12,497 bases of DNA. Origin: Pseudomonadota bacterium (GTDB lineage Bacteria; Desulfobacterota; WTBG01; CAIYCZ01). Below, one piece after another: positions 7,204 to 12,497 of this stretch (its first letter is position 1; every line of letters begins with the position of its first letter). The stretch spans positions 1 to 12,497 of the forward strand of contig JAPLIX010000317.1 in NCBI GenBank assembly GCA_026388865.1. The letters are read 5' to 3'. Position numbers and translations under genes: made by a program. The notes beneath the pieces are model-generated. The model saw only the letters and a list, made by a program, of their open reading frames with translations, was not told where the DNA came from and ran no database searches.

Positions 7204-7345
7204 TAGAGGGTTTATATCGCTTTAAGGAGTGCGGGGGAAATTATTGCAAGGAGTTCAAATGTCCGGCATCTGCATCCGCAGGTGATCGTTGTAAAAATGT
7301 CTGCAAACGGCCCCTGTCTGCTAACAGTAACATGTGAGGGAAAAT

Positions 7346-7393
7346 AAAAAAAGGCTGGATGATAATTGGTAAACCATCAAACCCTTTTTTTTT
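7346..7393. terminator. Bidirectional terminator between convergent genes
   Basis: Seven A and GG (7346-7354) pair with CC and seven T (7383-7391), with weaker inner pairing such as TGAT (7360-7363) with ATCA (7376-7379). There is a T tract on each strand, nine T on plus and seven on minus. It lies just past the 3' end of the minus-strand tRNA and is the last element facing plus-strand transcription, so it can serve both. Confidence 0.5.
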
Positions 7394-7396
7394 ACA

Positions 7397-7473
7397 TGGC
7401 GCGCCCGAGAGGATTCGAACCTCCGACCTTCGGATTCGTAGTCCGGCACTCTATCCAGCTGAGCTACGGGCGC
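7397..7473 (-). tRNA. tRNA-Arg(ACG)
   Basis: On the minus strand the 77-base sequence folds as a full cloverleaf. The acceptor stem GCGCCCG pairs with CGGGCGC, followed by G73 and an encoded CCA (complement of 7397-7399). The D arm contains AGCTCAGCTGGATAGAG. The anticodon loop CTACGAA puts ACG at complement 7437-7439, with T33 and A37, and the T arm has GGTTCGAATCC. It closely matches the bacterial tRNA-Arg(ACG) whose A34 becomes inosine and reads CGU, CGC and CGA. The outermost anticodon-stem pair (C-A) appears mismatched. It may be transcribed with the minus-strand genes upstream of it. Confidence 0.95.
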
Positions 7474-7552
7474 GCGATATTTATGTATTGATCAGGTACT
7501 ATCTATACCTTTTTTTTTGCTGCCGGTCAATATCCCTCTGCACAGCATGGCC

Positions 7553-8434
7553 TTACTTTTTCAGCTTCTTCTGCAGGCTCTTGATGGATATATCAAGCAT
7601 CTTCTGCTTTGCCACCTTGTCATTGGGATTCAGTTTTAAAACCGCCCGGTATTCTTTTTTTGCTGCGGCAAGGTTTCCCTGCTCTTCGTAGAGTGCGGCG
7701 AGCCGCTGATGCCAGAGCACTTTCTTCGGCTCGATGCGGGACAGCTCCTTATAAGCGGTGTTTATAGCCTTGTCCCACTCTTTCTCCTTCTCATACGCGT
7801 CAGCAAGGTTAATGAGAAACACCTTGTTATCAGCATCAAGCGAAACCGCTTTTTCATAATTGGCAATGGCATCTTTGCGGTCTCCCTTCTTTTCCTCCAG
7901 CATGCCGAGGTTATTATATGCGGCGGCATTTTTTGTGTTGAGGGCGACCAGCCTTTTATAGGCTTCGATTGCCTTGTCATCTTTTTTTGCCTTCTCGTAC
8001 AGCAGGGCGCATTGCAGCTGGATGGCAGCATCTTTCGGATTGCGCTTTGCCGCCTTCTCAGCTTCCGCGATTGCCTGGTCAAGCCGGTTCAGCTTCAGAT
8101 AGGCGTCAGAGAGGTAGAGATAGAGATTGGCATTCTTCGGGTCCTGCTTCAGCAGCTCCCGGGTCTGCTCTGCCACCAGGTTCCACTGATTATCTTTTTC
8201 ATAGAGCTTGATGAGCTTCTGCCGCGCGTCAAGGTTACTGCCATTGGCGGCAACTGATTTTTTGTAGAGATCGATCGCTTCACTGGCGTTGCCGCCTTTT
8301 TCTGCAACAGTGCCGGCCTTATAGTAGAATTCATCAGCTTTGCCGGTATCCAGGGAAGCAAGAGATTTGTAGGTCTCGATCAATTTCTCGGTCCTTTTAG
8401 TCTGGATGTAGAGCGGGACAAGCGCTGCCAGCAC
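7553..8434 (-). CDS. TPR-repeat protein, probable 3' part of a frameshifted membrane TPR gene
   Basis: This 293-residue frame is almost entirely tetratricopeptide repeats. I count eight 34-residue units, each with the A..Y..A/I....P spacing, starting near residues 1, 33, 68, 102, 136, 170, 204 and 239, before a Lys-rich tail. TPRs are helical scaffolds for protein contacts. The GTG at 8434 is only the first usable codon and falls inside a repeat, with no ribosome site. The frame stays open upstream to a stop at 8512-8510 and encodes the second helix of another TPR (residues FKNAVTEYEEIIKKNP). The gene at 8458-9132 runs into it in the other frame. A -1 shift at 8497-8503 would give one protein of about 526 residues with a membrane anchor, a beta-rich domain and TPRs. 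Partner unknown. Confidence 0.75.
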   Translation of the reverse strand: MLAALVPLYIQTKRTEKLIETYKSLASLDTGKADEFYYKAGTVAEKGGNASEAIDLYKKSVAANGSNLDARQKLIKLYEKDNQWNLVAEQTRELLKQDPKNANLYLYLSDAYLKLNRLDQAIAEAEKAAKRNPKDAAIQLQCALLYEKAKKDDKAIEAYKRLVALNTKNAAAYNNLGMLEEKKGDRKDAIANYEKAVSLDADNKVFLINLADAYEKEKEWDKAINTAYKELSRIEPKKVLWHQRLAALYEEQGNLAAAKKEYRAVLKLNPNDKVAKQKMLDISIKSLQKKLKK

Positions 8435-8457
8435 TTCGCGGTTGCGGGGATTCTTTT

Positions 8458-9132
8458 TTATAATCTCTTCATACTCAGTAACGGCATTCTTAAACTGTTT
8501 TTTCTGTTTTTAGTATCAGTGTCCGTGACCGCTTCAGCCCGGGCAATCCAGTCCTGCGCAGCCAGCGTAAGAGAAAATCGTATCGCTCCTATGGGGCTTC
8601 CGTTTTTCAGGACGGTGAGCGTGTAGGCGCAAGTTTTCTCCGGTTTCAGCAGGGGGATGATATTGTCCTGATAATAATTGGGCAGTTTGCCTATTCCTGA
8701 AACTTCAGCCTGAATAGCGTCAGGGGGGAAGAGCTTATACCATCCTTTGCAGGCAATACGCTTGATATTGAAACCGTCTTTGAATGGTACGTCAAAACTT
8801 TCTCCATTCTGAATTGTAACGGTCCGCTCTCCGGTGACAAACTCAATGTGATCAAGTGCCGCGGTAAAAGAGAAGAGGCTCTGCAGGCCCTGCCGCGAGA
8901 AAGCGCCAACCTGATTGAGAAGTATACCTGCGCCGGCAATCAGAGCAAGGATGATTCCGATAAGCAGATAGCTCCGAGGAGCGCTTTTCCCCCGCGCCGG
9001 CCGTTTGGTAATGATGGTGGCCTCGCTGCCAGCGCTGCGCCCGGGCTTTTCATCAATCTGGTGGTCAAGCTCAAGGCTTTTATCCTTTTGCTTAATCTCT
9101 GATGGCCTTGAACCAAGCCCGATCTTTTTCAT
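8458..9132 (-). CDS. Membrane-anchored protein, probable 5' part of the frameshifted TPR gene
   Basis: A 224-residue frame from ATG 9132, the only ATG near a ribosome site (GGAG about 13 bases upstream). It has a charged cytoplasmic region (1-53), one membrane helix at about 55-75 (YLLIGIILALIAGAGILL) and an extracytoplasmic region of about 120 residues that looks beta-rich. After ARAEAVTDTDT the frame adds a short unrelated tail and stops at 8460-8458. The -1 frame continues with clear TPR sequence, so this is best read as the start of a single gene ending at 7553. The cause may be a real mutation, an uncorrected single-base error in an A run, or programmed frameshifting. I do not recognise the extracytoplasmic domain. 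The signed topology (N-in) follows the positive residues before the helix. Confidence 0.65.
   Translation of the reverse strand: MKKIGLGSRPSEIKQKDKSLELDHQIDEKPGRSAGSEATIITKRPARGKSAPRSYLLIGIILALIAGAGILLNQVGAFSRQGLQSLFSFTAALDHIEFVTGERTVTIQNGESFDVPFKDGFNIKRIACKGWYKLFPPDAIQAEVSGIGKLPNYYQDNIIPLLKPEKTCAYTLTVLKNGSPIGAIRFSLTLAAQDWIARAEAVTDTDTKNRKNSLRMPLLSMKRL
8497..8503 (-). other. A AAA AAC slippery heptamer at the frame change
   Basis: In the frame of the upstream part the codons read AGA AAA AAC, so the heptamer sits in the exact register (X XXY YYZ) of a -1 frameshift site. A one-base slip makes CAG the next codon, entering the TPR frame directly. The -1 frame is closed by TAA at 8512-8510, and the zero frame stops at 8460. 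I found no clear Shine-Dalgarno stimulator upstream. The nearest hairpin (AAGTGCT with AGCGCTT) is roughly 60 bases downstream, further than usual. Confidence 0.45.
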
Positions 9133-9159
9133 TTTCGCGTTGATACTCCAATAATAGTA

Positions 9160-9185
9160 AAAGAGGGAACCTATATACCCTCTTT
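9160..9185 (-). terminator. Hairpin after the SPOR-domain gene
   Basis: AAAGAGGG and CCCTCTTT (9160-9167 and 9178-9185) form eight perfect pairs around a 10-base loop. Read on the minus strand, TTACTATTATT follows. It lies between the SPOR-domain gene and the start of the membrane TPR gene and may reduce read-through. The tail is only moderately T-rich. Confidence 0.45.
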
Positions 9186-9281
9186 CAGTGCTTAATTCAA
9201 CAAACAATTAACCGGATAGCACGACAGCTGCAGATAACACCATTGCGGTTATACCTGCAGCGTTTATCTTTACTGCGCCTG

Positions 9282-10286
9282 TTACTGACGTACATTTGCC
9301 GCCCAGATACCAGACTTGCTGCTGCGTGCTGCTGCCTCTGCTTCCATGCAATCCTTTTTGAATTGCGCAGGAAGATTCTCTGCCGCGCATGGTGCAATAC
9401 CAAGCCGGACTATTTCCAGGTTTATCAAGGTCCCCTGTTTTAAAAGAATGGTTCCCATAAGGGGCGCATCTTTTTTTTCATCACGGAGAGGAGCGTATTT
9501 AAGACGCAGGGGAACAGCCTTTAAATTTTTTTCGCAGTAAGAAAAAACCTGCTGGACAACAGAGGGAGAGGAAAGGGAAACGCCCATGAGCTTCACGTCC
9601 TGTTCCTTCTTTTCTACTTCCAGTGTGAGCATTTTTTTCTTCTGATTGAAAGCAATAAATGTGACCGGAAAGACAGAGATGGATTCCACGTTGTTTTGCA
9701 GTTCCCGGGGAATTCTTTCAGGGTTGTTGGTCATGCACAGATATCCCTGCGGCCCGCGATAGGTATAGATTCTGGTAACAGTAGCGGGTTCATCCTTACT
9801 GGCTCCGATGCGTATTGTTTCAGGAGCCGATGGTTCCCCCGCTCCTTCAGGGGCTGCTTCAGCCTCTTCCTCTGCAACTCTAGCCGCTGCCGCACGGTCA
9901 GCTTTTTGCGTTTGATCGGCAGCAGGAGTAATCTCGTCTGTTTGCAGCGCCGTGATCCAGTAGGTTCTTCTTTCTTTCTTATAAAAATTACGCGCTGCTG
10001 TTTCTGCTTTGCTGCGGGACGCATATTTCCCAATGCGCACCTGGTAGACGGTTTTGCTGGCATTATCCTGAGACTCTTCAATGTACGCGGGATACCCCTT
10101 CTGGATAAATTTATTTTCAAGCGCCTGCGCCTGGTCTTTGTTTGCTATGGCTTCAACCTGGATGCAAAACGATAATTTTTCTCCCGGCTGATTTTTTGCC
10201 GTCGGTTCTTCCGCAGCACTGCTGCGAGAAAAGGCAGCAAGCATAATGCTGAAAACAAGGTATAAGAAAAAAATATTTTTTTTCAT
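9282..10286 (-). CDS. Secreted SPOR-domain protein with DUF4124-like and degenerate nuclease-like domains
   Basis: A 334-residue exported protein. Residues 1-24 form a signal peptide without a lipobox Cys, so it is probably periplasmic. Residues 39-115 match a SPOR domain, with FCIQVEAIANKDQA at the start and YQVRIGKYASRSKAE in the second half. SPOR domains bind denuded septal peptidoglycan. An Ala/Glu/Pro-rich linker (120-160) follows. Residues 172-200 (IYTYRGPQGYLCMTNNPERI) resemble DUF4124. Residues 228-330 resemble the staphylococcal nuclease fold, with VKLMGVS, INLEIVRLGIAP and AAARSSKSGIW. The residues expected for catalysis in that fold (R-L-x-G-I-D-x-P-E and Y-G-R) are not retained, so this part is probably binding only. 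It is divergent from mraZ and upstream of the membrane TPR gene. The ATG has no obvious ribosome site. Confidence 0.75.
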   Translation of the reverse strand: MKKNIFFLYLVFSIMLAAFSRSSAAEEPTAKNQPGEKLSFCIQVEAIANKDQAQALENKFIQKGYPAYIEESQDNASKTVYQVRIGKYASRSKAETAARNFYKKERRTYWITALQTDEITPAADQTQKADRAAAARVAEEEAEAAPEGAGEPSAPETIRIGASKDEPATVTRIYTYRGPQGYLCMTNNPERIPRELQNNVESISVFPVTFIAFNQKKKMLTLEVEKKEQDVKLMGVSLSSPSVVQQVFSYCEKNLKAVPLRLKYAPLRDEKKDAPLMGTILLKQGTLINLEIVRLGIAPCAAENLPAQFKKDCMEAEAAARSSKSGIWAANVRQ

Positions 10287-10337
10287 ACAGATAAAAAAAT
10301 GTTGTTAGCGCCAATTCTTTAACGTATCAGAAAAATA

Positions 10338-10364
10338 AATATACCTTTCAATAAGAGGTTTCAA
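10338..10364 (-). promoter_or_regulatory. Possible promoter of the SPOR-domain gene
   Basis: On the minus strand TTGAAA (complement 10359-10364) stands 15 bases from TATATT (complement 10338-10343), about 50 bases before the ATG. The spacing is short for the main sigma factor, and TATTTA two bases further on gives 17. This is plausible but not certain in such AT-rich DNA. Confidence 0.35.
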
Positions 10365-10483
10365 GTTTTTATTGCGGCTGGTTATTTTGTAGAAGTATGG
10401 ATAGAAAAGACAAAATTTTTTTTTATGTTTTACCCCTTACAATCATTTTTTTAACAATAATAACTATATTTAGTGTATGGACG

Positions 10484-10516
10484 TTAATTTAGCCCCATAT
10501 GTAGTATTAATTTAGC
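10484..10516 (+). repeat. Direct repeat TTAATTTAGC, two copies
   Basis: TTAATTTAGC occurs at 10484-10493 and 10507-10516, 23 bases apart, about 45 bases upstream of the mraZ -35 box. The surrounding 10287-10557 is AT-rich and gene-free. The pair may be an activator site for the division cluster, or chance in biased sequence. Confidence 0.3.
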
Positions 10517-10557
10517 TAAAAAAATATGAAACTTATTAGAAAAACATTATTTTTTTC

Positions 10558-10586
10558 TTGACAACCTTTTAATATGAGAATATATT
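10558..10586 (+). promoter_or_regulatory. Near-consensus promoter of the dcw cluster (Pmra)
   Basis: TTGACA at 10558-10563, a spacer of exactly 17 bases, and TATATT at 10581-10586 match the main sigma factor consensus at 11 of 12 positions. Transcription would start near 10593, giving an mraZ leader of about 50 bases that contains the AGTGG repeats. Confidence 0.85.
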
Positions 10587-10595
10587 CCGCGCTTA

Positions 10596-10620
10596 AGTGG
10601 GATAAAGTGGTTTTTAGTGG
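10596..10620 (+). promoter_or_regulatory. MraZ operator: three AGTGG repeats with 10-bp period
   Basis: AGTGG occurs at 10596-10600, 10606-10610 and 10616-10620, exactly one helical turn apart, just after the predicted transcription start. MraZ rings are known to bind direct repeats of GTG-containing boxes with 10-bp period ahead of their own gene, so this is a probable autorepression site covering the start of the transcript. Confidence 0.8.
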
Positions 10621-10642
10621 TTTAATAAACCATGGGGTGGCC

Positions 10643-11086
10643 ATGTTCAGGGGACGGTTTGATCATACCATTGATGATAAGGGAAGAGTAAGCCTGCCGG
10701 TAAAATTCCGCGAAATACTCCGCAAGTTTAATGACACCATTGTCATTACCACGTTTGATGGTTGTCTCTATGTGTACCCCCATGATGAATGGATAAAATT
10801 TGAGGAAAAGATTTACGAACTCCCGACTGGTGATAAAGAGGTGCGCAATTTCCAGAGATATATCCTTGCCCACGCAAGCGAATGCACGGTTGATAAGCAG
10901 GGCAGAATTCTGGTCCCCAACAGCCTGCGCATGGTTGCGAAGTTAGAAAAGGACGTGGTGATTGCCGGCCGTATCAAACACTTTGAGATCTGGGATAAAG
11001 AGCGTTTTACTCAGACTATCGCGCAGGCGCAGAACAATGAGCCCGGTGAACATATCAGCGGGATTCTCAATGATCTTAAATTGTAG
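10643..11086 (+). CDS. mraZ: Transcriptional regulator MraZ
   Basis: MraZ is a ring-forming DNA-binding protein with two SpoVT/AbrB-like domains that represses the division and cell wall cluster it opens. Both halves carry the signature: DDKGRVSLP (11-19) and VDKQGRILVP (83-92). The protein has 147 residues, a normal length. The ATG at 10643 is chosen because MFRGRFDHTID is the standard MraZ N terminus and GGGGTGG lies just before it; an in-frame ATG at 10574 lies between the -35 and -10 boxes and cannot be used from this promoter. Three AGTGG repeats upstream are its likely target. The rsmH gene begins 8 bases after the stop. Confidence 0.97.
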   Translation: MFRGRFDHTIDDKGRVSLPVKFREILRKFNDTIVITTFDGCLYVYPHDEWIKFEEKIYELPTGDKEVRNFQRYILAHASECTVDKQGRILVPNSLRMVAKLEKDVVIAGRIKHFEIWDKERFTQTIAQAQNNEPGEHISGILNDLKL

Positions 11087-11094
11087 CTGACACC

Positions 11095-12030
11095 ATGGAC
11101 AGAGCGCATGTTCCTGTGCTCGTGAGAGAAGTTGTTGAGTGGCTGCACTGTCGTGAAGGTGGTGTTTATGTTGATGCAACAGTCGGGGGTGGTGGCCATG
11201 CGGCAGCGCTGCTGAACAGCTGTCCCGGTATTGCGCTGCTGGTGGGAATAGACCGGGATGCACAGGCAGTAGCCCTGGCACAGAAAAATCTTGCAGCATT
11301 TCATGACCGCGCGGTCGTAATTCAGGGTAACTTTGCAGATGTTAAACAGATACTCAGCAGCATGCAGATTCATTACCTTGATGGCATTTTATTTGACCTC
11401 GGTGTTTCTTCCATGCAGCTTGAAGATCCCCAGCGGGGCTTCAGCTTTAAGTCGCAAGGGCCATTAGATATGAGAATGGATCAAAACACCGCAGTACCGG
11501 CATATGCTCTGGTCAATACCTCCTCAGCCCCTGAAATAGAGCATATACTGCGCACCTATGGCGAAGAGCGGTGGGCGCGAAAAATTGCCCGCACGATTCT
11601 GAAGCGCCGGGAGCAGTCACCCATCACCTCCACCCTGGAACTCTCTCTTCTCGTCTCCGAAGCGATTCCCGCCCGGCACCATCCGCGCACTATCCATCCT
11701 GCCACCAGAACCTTCCAGGCTTTACGCATTGCAGTCAATGACGAGCTTGATCATCTCGACCGTGCGCTGGACGAGTCTATCGATCTGCTGAACAGCGGCG
11801 GCAGGCTCTGTGTTATTTCGTTTCATTCACTGGAAGACAGAATTACCAAACAGAAACTGCAGCAGCAGGAGAAAGGCTGTATCTGTCCGCCGCGACTGCC
11901 TCGCTGCATGTGCGGAAAAGAAAAGACCATAACCATACTGACTAAAAAACCACTCATTCCTGCAGCGGATGAAATTGAGGCGAATCCGCGTTCCCGGAGC
12001 GCGAAACTAAGGGTGGCGGAGAGAATCTAA
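11095..12030 (+). CDS. rsmH: 16S rRNA (cytosine-1402-N4)-methyltransferase RsmH
   Basis: RsmH (MraW) methylates N4 of C1402 in the decoding centre of 16S rRNA using S-adenosylmethionine. The 311 residues fit the family (E. coli about 313). Visible motifs are the SAM-binding DATVGGGGHAAALL (27-40) and GIDRDAQA (51-58), the signature DLGVSSMQLEDPQRGFSF (101-118), GPLDMRMD (122-129), RTFQALRIAVNDEL (205-218) and VISFHSLEDRI (240-250). A Cys cluster CICPPRLPRCMC lies at 262-273 and NPRSRSAKLR at 297-306. The protein appears complete and active. It starts 8 bases after mraZ without a strong ribosome site, so translation is probably coupled. Confidence 0.98.
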   Translation: MDRAHVPVLVREVVEWLHCREGGVYVDATVGGGGHAAALLNSCPGIALLVGIDRDAQAVALAQKNLAAFHDRAVVIQGNFADVKQILSSMQIHYLDGILFDLGVSSMQLEDPQRGFSFKSQGPLDMRMDQNTAVPAYALVNTSSAPEIEHILRTYGEERWARKIARTILKRREQSPITSTLELSLLVSEAIPARHHPRTIHPATRTFQALRIAVNDELDHLDRALDESIDLLNSGGRLCVISFHSLEDRITKQKLQQQEKGCICPPRLPRCMCGKEKTITILTKKPLIPAADEIEANPRSRSAKLRVAERI

Positions 12031-12101
12031 CTATCATGGCAGTCAGCGATAGAGGGACGTTAGCAGCAGAGAGGTAGAAACAATTCCAGCGGGGGGTACC
12101 C

Positions 12102-12449
12102 ATGATTGAAGTCCTAACTGAACGATTTATTCATACCAATATCCTGGCCCGGCAGAGCGTGAAGCAGAAAACACCCGACAGCCTCGCCTGTGGCGTGGTT
12201 GCCATATGCCTGGGCGTTGCCCTGGTGCTGTGCTTCCTGCTGTTTTTCTGGATCCGCATTTATATTCTCCAGACCGGGTATCAAATCTCCGGGGCGCGTG
12301 CACTGCAGGAGCGGTTCACTCAGGAGAATGATGCCCTGCGGGTTGAGCGCTCTGCCCTGATGACCTCTTCCCGCATTGAAAACATTGCCCGCAATGAGCT
12401 GGGCATGGTTACCCCCAAAACCAAACAGGTCATTGTACTGGAATGGTAA
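12102..12449 (+). CDS. ftsL: Cell division protein FtsL
   Basis: FtsL is a small bitopic divisome protein that pairs with FtsB and FtsQ and helps activate septal synthesis by FtsW and FtsI. The 115 residues show a cytoplasmic stretch (1-28), one membrane helix (about 29-52, with VALVLCFLLFFWI) and a periplasmic coiled coil (about 58-90). The C-terminal segment RIENIARNELGMVTP (91-105) is typical of the family. A run of six G at 12091-12096 is the likely ribosome site. Sequence similarity within FtsL is always low, so position between rsmH and ftsI is a large part of the evidence. The last codons overlap the next start by seven bases. Confidence 0.9.
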   Translation: MIEVLTERFIHTNILARQSVKQKTPDSLACGVVAICLGVALVLCFLLFFWIRIYILQTGYQISGARALQERFTQENDALRVERSALMTSSRIENIARNELGMVTPKTKQVIVLEW

Positions 12450-12497
12450 AGCTCAAAATCCGCTATGAGATCATAAAGAATATCCGTCTGGTGGGCA
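12443..12497 (+). CDS. ftsI: N terminus of penicillin-binding protein FtsI (partial)
   Basis: The ATG at 12443 overlaps the end of ftsL (ATGGTAA) and opens a frame that stays open to the window edge. Only about 18 residues are visible, basic and beginning MVKLKIRYEIIK. This is compatible with the short cytoplasmic tail before the FtsI membrane anchor. The call rests on gene order (mraZ, rsmH, ftsL, then ftsI in most bacteria) and on the tight overlap, as no transpeptidase motif is in view. Confidence 0.6.
   Translation, partial: MVKLKIRYEIIKNIRLVG

Larger units (their letters stand above)
6533..7345. other. Hairpin-rich stretch without a gene
   Basis: About 810 bp between the second large-subunit gene and the terminator next to the tRNA contain no convincing coding sequence on either strand. 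The stretch holds at least six near-perfect inverted repeats: 6602-6678, 6893-6918, 6941-6972, 7032-7064, 7167-7203 and 7267-7284. Several stems are 8 to 12 perfect pairs. The density suggests structured RNA or remains of palindromic mobile repeats. I recognise no RNA family in it. Confidence 0.6.

Noticed and set aside
7259..7285. Eight-codon open frame (MSGICIRR) with a good AAGGAG ribosome site, possible leader peptide
   Set aside because: No plus-strand gene follows before the terminator and tRNA, so there is nothing for it to regulate. It may be chance.
6533..7345. CRISPR array, group II intron, tmRNA or RNase P RNA in the gene-free stretch
   Set aside because: No regularly spaced direct repeats and none of the conserved core sequences of these RNAs were found.
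7397..7473. tRNA-Arg as an integration site with a duplicated 3' end
   Set aside because: I saw no second copy of the tRNA 3' end in the window and no integrase gene.
9133..9207. TTG start at 9207 for the membrane protein
   Set aside because: It has no ribosome site and the added residues are encoded by the terminator-like hairpin at 9160-9185.
10574..10642. mraZ beginning at the upstream ATG 10574
   Set aside because: That ATG lies between the -35 and -10 boxes, so it is not in the predicted transcript, and the family's N terminus matches ATG 10643.

Overview
The window looks like chromosomal DNA of an anaerobic Gram-negative bacterium. Three things point there: a molybdenum hydroxylase whose FAD subunit carries the extra [4Fe-4S] loop known from 4-hydroxybenzoyl-CoA reductase, envelope proteins with a signal peptide and SPOR domain, and a standard mraZ-rsmH-ftsL-ftsI start of the division and cell wall (dcw) cluster. 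A Desulfobacterota-like or related lineage would fit, but that is inference and not read from a marker gene.

Layout. (1) Positions 1-199 form a structured, gene-free leader. (2) Positions 200-3963 (+) hold a three-gene operon in the order large molybdopterin subunit, FAD plus [4Fe-4S] subunit, double-[2Fe-2S] subunit. (3) Positions 4259-6532 (+) hold a second, diverged copy of the large subunit with no small subunits of its own. (4) Positions 6533-7396 are gene-free but rich in perfect hairpins, ending in a terminator shared by convergent transcription. (5) Positions 7397-10286 (-) hold tRNA-Arg(ACG), a membrane-anchored TPR protein split by a -1 frame change at an A-rich heptamer, and a secreted protein with SPOR, DUF4124-like and degenerate nuclease-like domains. 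(6) Positions 10558-12497 (+) hold a near-consensus promoter, three AGTGG operator repeats, mraZ, rsmH, ftsL and the first codons of ftsI.

How the parts work together. The three-subunit enzyme probably removes or adds oxygen on an aromatic or heterocyclic substrate, with electrons passing between molybdenum, two [2Fe-2S] clusters, FAD and the [4Fe-4S] cluster. The second large subunit could exchange with the first on the same small subunits. Both large subunits depart from the family consensus at an active-site motif, and the second also has Gln where the catalytic Glu is expected, so the substrate cannot be named. The right-hand block is ordinary division and cell-wall machinery, with MraZ probably controlling its own promoter.

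The strongest leads are the divergent paired large subunits, the slippery-site frame change in the TPR gene, the competing RNA structures in the operon leader, and the hairpin-rich gene-free stretch. No CRISPR array, intact insertion sequence or phage gene was seen.
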